From positions 226,316-290,315 of the forward strand of contig JBBHKE010003125.1 of NCBI GenBank assembly GCA_037447655.1: DNA of 64,000 bases, given 5' to 3'. This DNA comes from Zygnema cylindricum. Taxonomy: Eukaryota; Streptophyta; Zygnematophyceae; Zygnematales; Zygnemataceae. Positions 22,427-32,707 of this stretch are shown here, piece by piece. The notes beneath the pieces were generated by a model that ran no database searches, was not told the origin of the DNA, and saw nothing but the letters and a program-made list of their open reading frames with translations. Numbering within the stretch: the stretch's first letter is position 1; each line of letters opens with the position of its first letter. Both the position numbers and the translations under genes were made by a program.

Positions 22427-22429
22427 AAT

Positions 22430-23499
22430 ATCTAAAGGTTTTAAGAGCACTCTAGGTTTTTGGTTACTAGGTGTACTGTGTTGGCAAGGGACACAATTTT
22501 CCACGTGTTTCGACAGCTTTTTTGTCATTTTGATCCAAAACAATCTACAATGCATTAGACTAAGAGTTTTATCTCGACCTAGATGTCCTAAATGCTCATG
22601 GGTTTCTTGCAAAACTTGTTTTCTTAAGTGTCCCATATCACGAATGCATAATCTATCCCCTGTTTGCAAATAGAGTAAACCATCCTATATTCGAAAGTTT
22701 TTGACATGCCTCTCATTCAATGTTTCAGAATTACCTTCCGAAATATTCTTATAAATCATAACAAATATTGATCTTTATCAAAACCATTTCTAACAACATT
22801 TAAAAACAATTCACCTTGAACCACCACACTTATTTCAAAACATGAACTTATAAGACTTGCAACTACATTTGTCTTTCTAGGAATATGTTTGACATTAAAT
22901 TTGAAATACGCCAATTTTGCATCAACTTAGCTTGTCTGCTAGTCATAATTTGTGCATCACTTAATCTTTGTAGATAGTAGAGTGCCTTATTATCACAGTG
23001 AACTGTAAATTATTTACTATGCAAATAACAACGCCATTTCACCAATGCACGAACTATTGCGAGTAATTCCTTTTCCTATGCTTTATAATTCTTTTCAGCA
23101 TCATTGAATTCCCTAGACTCAAAAGCAAGAGGGTGAAAATGTTCGCCAACTTTTTGAATTATGACTGCTCCGAGACCAATATCCGATGCATCAATAGTGA
23201 TTAGAACTTCAAATTCCCGAGCAGGATTAGGATACACCAATGTAGGGGCAAAGGTCAACTTCCCTTTAAGTGCTTCAAAAGCTCTCTCCTGATCGGTTCG
23301 CCACACAAACGTCTTCTTCTCCCGAAGTAAATCCATCAAAGGTGCGGCAATCATACGGAAGTTATTGATAAATTTCGTGTAATAAGTGGCCAATCCAAAA
23401 ATGATCTAACTTCTGTGACATTAGTGGGTTGCTTCCAATTTTTTATTGCAGTAATTTTGGATGGATGTGTTTTATCACCTTCCCCACTGACTATATGTC
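22430..23499 (-). pseudogene. Gypsy-2 RT end, RNase H and integrase zinc-binding domain
   Basis: Minus-strand gypsy pol fragment. From right to left it has the RT thumb (HIVSGEG, THPSKITAIKNWKQPTNVTE), then FVWRTDQERAFEALKGKLTF and the RNase H start TIDASDIGLGAVIIQ with HPLAFESREFNDAEKNY. After an eroded stretch (22670-23075) comes the integrase HHCC zinc finger with HEHLGHLGRDKTLSLMHCRL and CVPCQHS. It is cut on the left by the copia LTR at 22426 and on the right by a gypsy LTR at 23500. Non-functional. Confidence 0.85.
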
Positions 23500-24034
23500 T
23501 GTAAAAGGAGGCAATGTACACCACAACTCACAGTGGAAAACTTTAAAGAATTCCTCGTAGCAACAGCAAGGCACACAACATTCACAGAAAAAAGTTGCAC
23601 TTTATTAACCAGTAGGAGATTACAAGATGGTGCGCTCACTGCGAAGGTCTACTACAAGAGTCTGTTCTTTGGCTAAGTCTATTCTGCTATTTAAACTATC
23701 CATCCACAAGTCAACTAAATACTTTACAGATGTACACGTAGACCCACACGGTCAACCTAGATCTATCCAAACTATCTTTCTACAACTTTGCAATTCGATC
23801 TACATTATGCCACGTTGCTATGCTGCTACGCTGCACTGCTATACTATACTGCTAAGTTGCTACGTTGCTCTGTTGCGCTACTCTAGCGTCCCAACTGCGC
23901 TGCTTTAAAACCGCAACTACCGTAGCCTCACTTCTAACAATATAGTACACCTTTTAGTAACCCTGCCTCACTTTTTACAATATAATACACCTTACTTTTT
24001 ACAATATAATACACCTTTTTGTAACCCTGTTACA
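23500..24034 (-). repeat. Gypsy LTR (same family as 6304-6804)
   Basis: 535 bp, minus orientation, starting TGTAACAGGGTTAC and ending CTCCTTTTACA. It shares with the 6304 copy the GCTGC/TTGCTATG minisatellite and the sequence around CCTCGTAGCAACAGCAAG. It additionally has tandem copies of ACTTTTTACAATATAATACA at 23970-24020. Flanking pentamers ATGTC (left) and GTGTC (right) agree in four of five bases, a possible target duplication. Confidence 0.75.
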
Positions 24035-24044
24035 GTGTCTCCCA

Positions 24045-25130
24045 CTAGGGATTCAACAACCCGCTGAACCTTACTTCCTCAAGGAAACTGAAGTCCATGG
24101 AGTATGCCGTAAGTCTCCTCGCGATACTCGTCAAATTCTTGTCGAAGAGTGTCCAGTTGACTTTGGAGCTGCTCACATCGAGCCTCCAACAGCGCAATAT
24201 GATGGTCCGCCGCTGCCAAGCGTCTCCGAGTGATTCGCTCCCAAACTTGGTCTTCCCCTTCCTCCGATACCTCCACTGGTGCCCCAAGTTTGTGCCTCAG
24301 GTTGCGGCGAAATGGCCGCCTAGGCCGGTTTTTTAGATGCCGGAACTTGGGGAGCTTCGGGTTCTTCGGCTTGTTGTGCCTCTTCCGTCACCTCATCTGC
24401 TGGTTCCCACCGAGGTACTTTCCGTAATTTAAAGGAAACGTGTTTTCTTGCAGCTCGGGCCCGCATTAGAGCGTTCATCCGGGCCAGCTTGAGTCTCGTA
24501 CCTCAGGTGTGACATCCGCCAAAGAGATGATGTCATGCAGACTGACATCCCATAGGTGGTAACGGGGGAGTAACCCAGGATCATGCACCCTGTATCGATA
24601 GTGTTCTTCGATGACTTCCACAAATGGCAAGGCATAAGGGTTTAGTTGCACGTAACCCTTATGGTTATTCCCAAGGTCCTTTTTCCTCATAAAATTCTAA
24701 GTCGGGTGTGACGGCACGTCACCGGTGATATAGATAGGATCCCTAGGTTTTTCTTGTGCGCCACTCTGTTAGCGAGTCCGAAGGATCCCAATAATAGCGA
24801 TTGGCGAAATTGAAGGTAGGGTCCGGATGTTGGGTATTGATAGGGGATAGGAAGAGGTAATCGGGAATTTCCTTCCCCTGCTCACCTTCCCCGTCCGTGT
24901 GCCCTATTTCCCCTCGAAGGCGAAACACATCGTCTCCACTAGGGTATTGTGCTTCTGCCTTCTTATCGAGATTTCTGAGGACTGCTCGTCTGCGGTGCTC
25001 TCTTTATTGGAGTCCCTCATAACCTCCAGATCACACGCATGCTCCTCAATTGGCGGGGGTGTCGGTTCCCATTACGGCTCCTCCCCATCCGAGATCTCAT
25101 GATCTCCCTCATCTTCTTGATCTCCTTCCT
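24045..25130 (-). pseudogene. Region upstream of the gypsy LTR: possible extra 3' ORF
   Basis: A minus-strand coding-like stretch broken by several stops, ending 10 bp before the LTR start. Readable parts are DYLFLSPINTQHPDPTFNFA, EEHYRYRVHDPGLLPRYHLW and VSLHDIISLADVTPEV. The last part is strongly charged, LEARCEQLQSQLDTLRQEFD, with a heptad-like spacing suggesting a coiled coil. I do not recognise a family. Its place between pol and the 3' LTR would be that of an additional third ORF, but it could also be a diverged gag. No function is assigned. Confidence 0.4.
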
Positions 25131-25398
25131 ATGTTTGCATGGCATTGTTTCTTAGTTGTGGTTTAGGGGGATACTATGAGCGAGAGAGAGAGGAAAAACT
25201 GGTTGGGTACATAACCTTCGGCCAATGCTTCACTCTCATGTCTATGTTATTGTGAACGCTTATACTATCCTACTAAAACATATGCGGGAGTGACAAAATT
25301 CAGCCTAATACAATTGTATTTGGTTGAATTGTGTTGTCTTTTGGTGATGGAATGGATTTATCCTTCCTATTGTGTGGTGGATATGGATGTATCGATCG

Positions 25399-25516
25399 TA
25401 TCATCCCTCTCTCTCTGCCTCCCTCTTCGGACTCTCTCTTTTCCTCTCTCTGTGTCTCCCTCTCGGGACTCTCACTCTTCCTTTATCTCTGCCCCCTTCT
25501 CTCTCCCTCTCTCTCT
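25399..25516. repeat. CT-rich microsatellite, left part
   Basis: A pyrimidine tract (CTCTCTCT with occasional changes) that continues at 31961-32170. Copia A lies between the two parts with a TCTCT duplication at each edge, so this was one tract before insertion. Confidence 0.8.
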
Positions 25517-26563
25517 TGTAGAAACTAATGGTTTTTAAGTATTTTCTAGGTCTGAAAAGAAATAAAGAAGTCAAGGCAATCTATCTCTAACTTCTCTCTC
25601 GAACTCTCAAACTTGTCGCAGTCACTGAGAAATTGGAGAGGAAGCTAGAGCCATGGCTACCTTGGCTATCCTGAGGTTTACGGGAAATTTATACTAGTTA
25701 AGGGATTATTAACTAAAAATAGTATGCCGGCCACAGGATTTGATCCTGGTACCTGCCGGCCGACAACCAGAAATAGCCGGTAGCCTTAGCCGTTAAGTCT
25801 AGCAGTAGTGTTACGTACTATATAGTTTGATATTTATTTAAATATGTATACGTACGATAAATCATTTAACTGTAATGGATTACGGGATACATAGATCCAG
25901 TAATATATAATGTACGAATTACGGTACGGACGAAAATCAGTACCGCGCATTTGTTTCGTAATTAAAACAAATACCACGCATGTATTTATTACGGCTACGA
26001 TTAAATCCGAATTTAATCGGACGGCCGGGATTGGCGCTGAGATCCCGGAAGAAGATTTCGGAGTTTTGTGGCCATCGCCACATTGGATGACACGTGGCGA
26101 AATTACATTCGATCGTGGAATCTCTGGAGATTATGGCACCGAATACGAATATGACATGTGTCGACATTTGGGCCATGTCGTACAATGTTCGTACATAAAG
26201 TACACCGGCAGCTGTACTTTTACGTACGGAACTGTATTTTGATTGGTTCCGTACATTAGTTGATAGAGTCTGTGAGAGAGATAGGACTTAGGAAAATTAG
26301 GAGATAGGACCCTCTCTCCCAAAGAGCTTCTGTGCAAATGGTCAACTTTGACCCTCCATAACTTTTTGCTCAAGGGAGCAAATTCAGAGATTCTTTTTGC
26401 TATTGACTCAGGGGAGTCTTGCCTTCACAAGGGTGCAGGTGGTCAGGGTTTTTGTCTGTCAAGGTGGCAGTTATTTTTGCTGAAACACAAAGGGGTCAGG
26501 ATTATCTTAGAGGCTTCATGGAAGCTGTCTACTCTGAGGACTTATGGAGGTCTCAAAGTTTTA
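25517..26563 (+). repeat. Copia A 5' LTR
   Basis: 1047 bp, starting TGTAGAAACTAATGG and ending GTTTTA (expected GTTTCA; the terminal C has become T). It contains the antisense tRNA-like cassette at 25724-25800, CACGTGGC at 26091-26098 and paired TGTAC motifs near 26180-26230. The gag ATG is at 26544-26546; the terminal CA-to-TA change creates a TAG in that frame. Confidence 0.93.
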
Positions 26564-28090
26564 GGTTATGGGCCCACCCTCTAGGGTACCAATCTTTCAT
26601 GGAACTAGCTTCATATACTGGTAAGTATGATGATAGGAGCTCTATGCGAAAAAAGGTTTTGGGGACTAGTGAGTGCACGGTTAGGGCGTCCATCAAGTCT
26701 TGGAATTCCTCCAGGGTTTGGAGGAACCAGATTCACCAGGAAAAAGGATCCACCTTCAACAGAGGAAACAAAAGAAGGAGAGGTGGTGGACAAAAGAAAG
26801 TAGAAGGAGACGACCACACTAATAGCAACTGGTTCGACATTCATGTCACCTATTCCGAGGAATGAGGAGAATGATACTGAAACCTGGGACTTGAACAATA
26901 TGGCGACAAAGCACTTCATCCTACGCCATCTCACTTAAGGACTTGCTTGTCCTCATTTGCGGGTAGAAAGGGCATCCGATCTTTGGATGGCTCTCATAGA
27001 GATGTACCGAAGTGGTACGATTCAGCAACAACAGTTGGCTGATCAGAAAGTTAAGGAGTACCTATACAAAGGGGGAAATATAATGGATTTTTGCAATGAG
27101 CTTGCTACACTCTTCAGGGAGCTAGAGAGTGCAAGAAAAGATTTTAGTGAAAAAGAAAAGGTTAACTGTTTACTGATGAAGTTACCTGATGAGTTTGTGA
27201 ACATAGTTTACCGTGTGCAGGACTTGCCTGACTCAAGGTGGATATGGAACTCAGTGGTAGGAATGATTCTCGTTCAAGAGAATACAATTGAGATCCGAAG
27301 GGGAGGAAAGAGTGGCCAAGCCTTAGCAACAGCGACTGATTGGAGGAACAGGGATTCCCGAAAACCGGTCGGAAACTATGGGGGTAGGGAGCAGAAAAAA
27401 CAGGCCGACGAGTTCGAACCAAGGGCTCCCAAAGGTTTATGTCATTTTTGTAAGAAACCGGGGCACTATATGGCAGAGTGCACTAAGCTAACCGAGCTTC
27501 GGTTAAAGGAGGGGCAGACCGGTGGTACCCCGAGAGGAAAGAAAAAGGCCCTTGTCACACAGGTACTTGAGGTGGAATCCGAGGACGAGGACGATGAGCT
27601 CCTTTTGGATGAGGAATTGGAGGCGAAAAATGAGGTCAAAATTCCACGAAGGCAGAAATGTGCTTACGGTGGATTGAAAGGTGAAGCAGGCTGGATTGTA
27701 CATTCAAGTGCCTCCATGCATATGTGTAAGGATAGACACCTGTTCACTAAGATAAGAAAGATTCCCACCGTAGAGATAGAGTACGGGGATGGGAGGATAG
27801 TCACCACTACTCTTGTAGGATCGGTAGATCTGAAAGTGTTAGTAGAAGGAAAAACATCCATATTAACATTCTCCGATGTATTGTTTATTCCGGAGCTGAA
27901 CAAAAATCATATCTCTACATCAGTATTAGATGATAAGGGTTTTTTCACTAGCATTAGGGAAGGAGTCTTTACTGCTAGTTTTGAGGAGGATGTCTATTTC
28001 ATTGCTGAGAAAGGTATTCATGGGATGTTTAGGCTGATCTTAAGTAATGAAAAGATAAACTTTATTATGCTGTTGTTCATGATATTATGA
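26544..28090 (+). pseudogene. Copia A gag and protease
   Basis: Capsid plus aspartic protease. The frame starts in the LTR (MEVSKF) and is closed at once by the mutated LTR end. Gag sequence continues through 26580-26940 in shifting frames. A TAA at 26936-26938 replaces the Gln seen in copy D (HLTQGLA). The open part (26957-28090) holds the gag core (QQQQLADQKVKEYLYKGG), an intact zinc knuckle CHFCKKPGHYMAEC (27440-27481) and an acidic stretch. Its protease motif is GWIVHSSASMHMC, so the catalytic Asp is His. A frameshift near 28085 leads into integrase. Confidence 0.88.
26564..26578 (+). promoter_or_regulatory. Copia A primer-binding site (half-tRNA type)
   Basis: GGTTATGGGCCCACC starts at the base after the LTR. 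It is the exact 15-nt complement of plant initiator tRNA-Met nucleotides 25-39 (tRNA recalled from memory). The primer would therefore be a 5' tRNA half ending in the anticodon loop rather than the intact 3' end. Confidence 0.85.
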
Positions 28091-29211
28091 TGTGGCATAA
28101 GAGGCTTGGGCATGTGAATCTAGATAAGTTAAGAGAGATGAAAAAGATGGGAGTGGTGGAAGGGATTCAGTTCAGTGAGAGTGATGATATAAGTGATTCT
28201 AGTGGATGTGCTCAAGGTAAAGCACAAAGATTACCCTTTCCTAAGTCAGCCACCTATAAGGGAGAAAAAATTCTAGATCTAGTACACACAGATATTTGGG
28301 GACCGGCTAAAGTGCCCTCACCGGGGGGGAAGAGATTTATGATGACTATAACTGATGATTGGTATCGGTATTCCCGGGTATATTTTTTGAAAAACAAGTC
28401 CAAAGCTGAGGATTGTTTTAGACAATATAAAGCGTGGAGCGAAAAACTCCATGAAACTCCAATCAAGAGAGTAAGGAGTGACAATGGTGGAGAGTATACT
28501 TCTAACCAGTTTGAGGATTTTTTGAGGGAAGATGGTGTTCAACACCAAAAGACAGTTCCAGAAAATCCAGAACAGAATGGGGTAGCTGAAAGGTTAAATA
28601 GAACACTAAGTGATAGTAATAGAAGTATGTTGTCAAATAAAAAGATAGGAAAAAGGTTTTGGGCAGAAGCAATGAACTGTGCTAATTACCTCAAGAATAG
28701 AGTTCTTACTTCAGCTATAAAAGATCAAACACCTTATGAGAGATGGACAGGCCGGAAACCCGACATATCTCACTTAAAGGTTTTCAGCAGTCAAGTGTTC
28801 AGTCTAGATACTGATCGGTCCAATTGGAAGCTAGATCCTAAAGGAAAACCGGGATACTTATTAGGATATGATGAGGATGTTAAAGGATATAGAGTTTATG
28901 ATCTAAAAAGGGAAGATATAATCCTAGTAAAGCATCTAGTAGTTATGGATGAAAGAAAGTCTGTGGATCCGTTCAAATATACGAAGTCAGTAAAAATCAG
29001 ATTTGAGTCAGAAAATTCCGATGACTTTGAGCTTCCTAACTATCCAGGTTTTAGAGAAGATAACATTCTTGTAGGTACAAATCTGACCGAAAAGGACTCG
29101 GCTGTGGAAACTCCAGTGACAACTCTACTCGAAGCGGAAGACGTGGTGGAAATTGATTCGGAATCAAGGGATAGGGGAGAAGTCGAGTTTGTTCGTAAGA
29201 ATCCACGATAA
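28087..29211 (+). pseudogene. Copia A integrase
   Basis: Integrase with an open 374-codon frame. It begins with the zinc-binding pre-integrase part (WHKRLGHVNLDKLREMKKMG and SSGCAQGKAQRLPFPK). The catalytic triad is complete: Asp of HTDIWGP at 28291, Asp of RSDNGGEY at 28480 and Glu of NGVAER at 28588, the last two 35 residues apart as in D,D35E enzymes. The C-terminal part contains GYDEDVKGYRVYDLKREDII and the acidic linker before RT. A TAA at 29209-29211 ends it. This is the one enzymatic domain of the element that looks intact at the motif level. Confidence 0.9.
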
Positions 29212-29337
29212 CCATCTATTCCAGCCTCAGATTTTGAGGGGGGGAGGAGAAGTAGCAAAAGACTGCAAGAAAAACAGGTTAATAACAAGGTAACTAAACT
29301 ATCTCATCAAGATGAACCTTAAACTTATGGAGAGGCG

Positions 29338-30087
29338 ATGACTTGTCCAGAAAGAAACCGGTGGAAGACAGCCATCAATGAGGAGATGGCTTCAATCATG
29401 GCAGCCGATACTTGGGAGCTGGTGGACTGTCCACCTAACCGAAAACCAATTGGTTGTAAGTGGATTTTCAAACTAAAACTGAATCCAGATAACAGAATCG
29501 AGCGCTACAAGGCCAGATTAGTGGCAAAGGGATTTACACAAAAGGAAGGAATTGACTACGAGGAAACCTTTGCCCAGGTGGTCAGATTTCCCTCCGTCCG
29601 CATACTTCTCATTTTAGCAGCGGCGGAAGACATGGAAGTGCATCAGATGGACATCAAGACAGGCTTTTTGCATGGAGAATTGGAAGAGGAGATCTTCATG
29701 CGACAACCCGAAGGTTTTGTGGAGGAAGGAGAGGAGAGTAAGGTATGCCGGCTGATTAAATCTCTTTATGGTTTGAAACATGCACCTTGACAATGGAATA
29801 AGGAGCTTGATGAGTTTCTTACCAGTCTGGGATATATTCGGATCAGCTCAGATCACTCAATCTATGTTTTCGAATATGAGGAAGGTTTTATATTTATTGC
29901 AATTTATGTTGATGGTTTGTTTGTTTTAAGTAAATCAATGGAAAAAATTAACAAACTGAAAACCAATCTTAAGGGGAGATTTGAAATGAAGGATATGGGA
30001 GAAGCAAGATATATTTTGTGAATTCAAGTAGAGAGAGACCGAAAAAGGAAAATTATAAGACTGACTCAAAAGGAAGCAATAGGGAAC
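29338..30087 (+). pseudogene. Copia A reverse transcriptase
   Basis: Copia RT with [58 protein letters not shown] and QMDIKTGFLHGELEEEIFMR. A TGA at 29788-29790 replaces Arg in the HAPRQW motif (CGA to TGA), and a second TGA lies at 30019-30021 where Gly is expected. Upstream, a TAA at 29320-29322 replaces Gln of DEPQTY. The catalytic box is YVDG (29905-29916) instead of YVDD. The enzyme is dead as encoded. Confidence 0.9.
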
Positions 30088-30900
30088 ATGCTTGAAAAAT
30101 TTCAAATGGATAAAGGTAATAGTTGTACAACTCTAATAGAGTTGAAGAAGGGAAGTGAGGGGAGTGAGGAAGAAGGAGTCATAGTCTTAGACGAGGAATT
30201 ATCTTCTGATGAACAGAAGTTCATGCAGACTATTCCTTACAGGGAAGTAGTGGGAAGTCTAATCTATTTTATGAACTATACCCGGCCGGATTTAGCTGTA
30301 GCTGTAGGAGTGCTGAGTAGAAGTCTAAATGCTCCCACTAAGAAGGATTGGGAGGCAGCTAAGAGAGTCCTTAGATATTTGGTAGGAACTAGGGATCTAT
30401 GGTTGCATTTGGGTGGGGACAATACTGACATCACTACTTGGAGTGATGCCAGTTATGGTGATGCTCCGATGAGGAGATGCACTTCTGGATATGTATTATA
30501 TGTGGGTGATGGGGCTTGCTGTTGGAGTAGCAAACAGCAAAAGGTTATTGCTCAGTCCACCATGGAGGCTGAGTATATGGCCTCTTGCTCTGCTGTAAAA
30601 GAATTGATGTGGGTCAAGTCTTTGCTTGGTGAGCTTGGTCACCTTAAGAGTGGTGTGCAGAAAATATTTTGTGATAATCAGGCAGCAATCGCTATTTCTG
30701 CCAATCCTAAACATCATTTTAAAGCCAAACACATGGACATCAGACTCATCTTTGTTAGAGAAAAAGTAGAAAACAAAATAATCAGTTTAGAGTACAGACC
30801 AGATAGTGAGATGGTAGCAGATATGATGACCAAACCTGTGCCTTCCCCTAAGCTAATTTTTTGCAGGGAGAAGTGTGGTCTGAAATTAAAGATTGACTAG
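30088..30900 (+). CDS. Copia A RNase H (open reading frame to natural stop)
   Basis: An open frame of 270 codons covering the end of RT and the whole RNase H: EVVGSLIYFMNYTRPDLAVA, TTWSDASYGDAPMRRCTSGY, STMEAEYMASCSAVKELMWV and FCDNQAAIAISANPKHHFKA. The acidic catalytic positions are all kept. It ends KLKID then TAG at 30898-30900, just before the polypurine tract. It is marked as coding because this segment is unbroken. In the element it would only be made as the end of a polyprotein that is now interrupted upstream. Confidence 0.85.
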   Translation: MLEKFQMDKGNSCTTLIELKKGSEGSEEEGVIVLDEELSSDEQKFMQTIPYREVVGSLIYFMNYTRPDLAVAVGVLSRSLNAPTKKDWEAAKRVLRYLVGTRDLWLHLGGDNTDITTWSDASYGDAPMRRCTSGYVLYVGDGACCWSSKQQKVIAQSTMEAEYMASCSAVKELMWVKSLLGELGHLKSGVQKIFCDNQAAIAISANPKHHFKAKHMDIRLIFVREKVENKIISLEYRPDSEMVADMMTKPVPSPKLIFCREKCGLKLKID

Positions 30901-30913
30901 AAAATAAGGGGAG
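30901..30913 (+). other. Copia A polypurine tract
   Basis: AAAATAAGGGGAG directly before the 3' LTR. It is the plus-strand primer for second-strand DNA synthesis. The same motif (with AATGGGAG or AAGGGGAG) precedes the LTRs of copies B, C and E. Confidence 0.85.
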
Positions 30914-31960
30914 TAAAGAAACTAATGGTTTTTAAGTATTTTCTAGGTCTTAAAAGAAATAAAGAAGGTGAGGTAGTCTATCTCTAACTTCTCTCTCCAA
31001 CTCTCAAACTTGTCGCAGTCACTGAGAAATTGGAGAGGAAGCTAGAGCCATGGCTACCTTGGCTATCCTGAGGTTTACGGGAAATTTATACTAGTTAAGG
31101 GATTATTAACTAAAAGGTGTATGCCGGCCACAGGATTTGATCCTGGTACCTGCCGGCCGACAACCAGAAATAGCCTGTAGCCTTAGCCGTTAAGTCTAGC
31201 AGTAGTGTTACATAGTATATAGTTTGATATTTATTTAAATATGTATACGTACAATAAATCATTTAACTGTAATCGATTACGGGATACATAGATCCAGTAA
31301 TATATAATGTACGAATTACAGTACGGACGAAAATCAGTACCGCGCATTTGTTTCGTAATTAAATCAAATACCGCGCATGTATTTATTACGGCTACGATTA
31401 AATCCGAATTTAATCGGACGGCCAGGATTAGCGCCGAGATCTCGAAAGAAGATTTCGGCGGTTTGTGGCCATCGCCACATCGGATGACACGTGGGGAAAT
31501 TACATTCGATCGTGGAATCTCCAGAGATTATGGCACCGAATCCGGATGTGACATGTGTCGACATTTGGGCCATGTCGTACAATGTTCGTACATAAAGTAC
31601 ACCAGCAGCTGTACTTTTACGTACGGAACTGTATTTTGATTGGTTCCGTACATTAGTAGATAGAGTCTGTGAGAGAGATAGGACTTAGAAAAATTAGGAG
31701 ATACGACCCTCTCTCCCAGAGAGCTTCTGTACAAAAGGTCATATTTGACCTTCCATAACTTACTGCTCAGAGGAGCAAATTCAGAGATTCTTTTTGTTAT
31801 CGACTCAGGGGAGTCTTGCCTTCACAGGGGTGCAGGTGGTCAAGGTTTTTGTGTGCCAGGGTGGCAGTCATTTTTGCTGAAACACAAAGGGGTCAGGATT
31901 ATCCTAGAGGCTTCTTATAAGCTGTCTACTCTGAGGACTTATGGAGGTCTCAAAGTTTCA
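30914..31960 (+). repeat. Copia A 3' LTR
   Basis: 1047 bp, starting TAAAGAAACTAATGG (first bases changed from TGTAGAAA) and ending CAAAGTTTCA. It aligns without length change to the 5' LTR. The antisense tRNA-like cassette is at 31121-31197 and CACGTG at 31488-31493. It is followed by TCTCT, the target duplication. Confidence 0.93.
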
Positions 31961-32170
31961 TCTCTCTCTCGCTCTCTCTCTCTCTCTCATTCCTCTCTTT
32001 CTCTCTCTCCCCCCTCTCCCCCTCTCTCCCTCTCCCCTTCTCTCCATCTCCCCTGCTCCCCCTCACTCTCTCAACCGCTCTAACTCTCTCTCTCGCCTTA
32101 CCTCAACCCCTCCCTCCCTCCCTCCCCCTCTCTTCCCTTTCCTTCTTCCCAACTCTATCTTCTCTCTCCC
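31961..32170. repeat. CT-rich microsatellite, right part
   Basis: Continuation of the pyrimidine tract broken by copia A: CT dinucleotides, then CCCTCTCC-like blocks and CCTCCCTCCC. Between it and 32707 I see no gene. The sequence is AT-rich, with a pyrimidine stretch and TTACAG just before the first LysM exon. Confidence 0.8.
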
Positions 32171-32707
32171 AAATTATATAATGTGGAATCTTAAGTTTCC
32201 AAGATACGGAAAAACATACTATTAAGGTACAGTTTAATGTCCAAGTCTTGATAATTTGGCTCCTTATGTTACTCATACGGTTGATAGGATATGGTGTCAT
32301 ACGTTATGTAATGCAACAACATGCGTTGTTCTTACTCTTGAGTTATTCAATGATTAAGTGGATATTAAAGGGTTTTCAGGTTACATGAGGATAATTGATA
32401 TTAAATGACCTCATGTGTTTGTTTTGTTTTTGAATTGACAGGGTATTCCAAATTGTAGCATTAGTATTTTAAGATAAACAAATCATTCTCAGATAAATAA
32501 ATCATTGTCTAAAACATCAAGGTACTGCCAAAAAAAAACATATAATATGTTGAATTAATGCCACATGTAAACGCATGACTTGACCTTGTAGGATGCTAAC
32601 ATGAGATGTTGTCTTGGTTATTAATATGGTTTAAAAAATTCTAATTGATGTCCAGCAATATCTTCACTTCAACCCCTAGTTTTTTTCATGGTTTATTTTT
32701 GTTACAG

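Larger units (their letters stand above)
25517..31960 (+). mobile_element. Ty1/copia retrotransposon A, complete with target duplication
   Basis: A 6444-bp element with LTRs of equal length (1047 bp each) and a primer site directly after the 5' LTR. It has all domains in copia order (gag, protease, integrase, RT, RNase H) and a polypurine tract before the 3' LTR. The flanking 5 bp are TCTCT on both sides (25512-25516 and 31961-31965). That is the expected copia duplication, although the target is itself CT-repetitive. The LTRs differ at scattered positions, so the insertion is not very recent. Several stops and motif changes make it non-autonomous. Confidence 0.93.

Noticed and set aside
23500-24034. 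Clean solo gypsy LTR
   Set aside because: Flanking pentamers agree in 4 of 5 bases, but the sequences on the two sides do not belong together (RT on one side, an unrelated ORF on the other).
25724-25800. A genuine tRNA gene in the LTR
   Set aside because: The acceptor stem and anticodon arm do not form a normal cloverleaf and the sequence repeats in each LTR, so it is better called tRNA-like.
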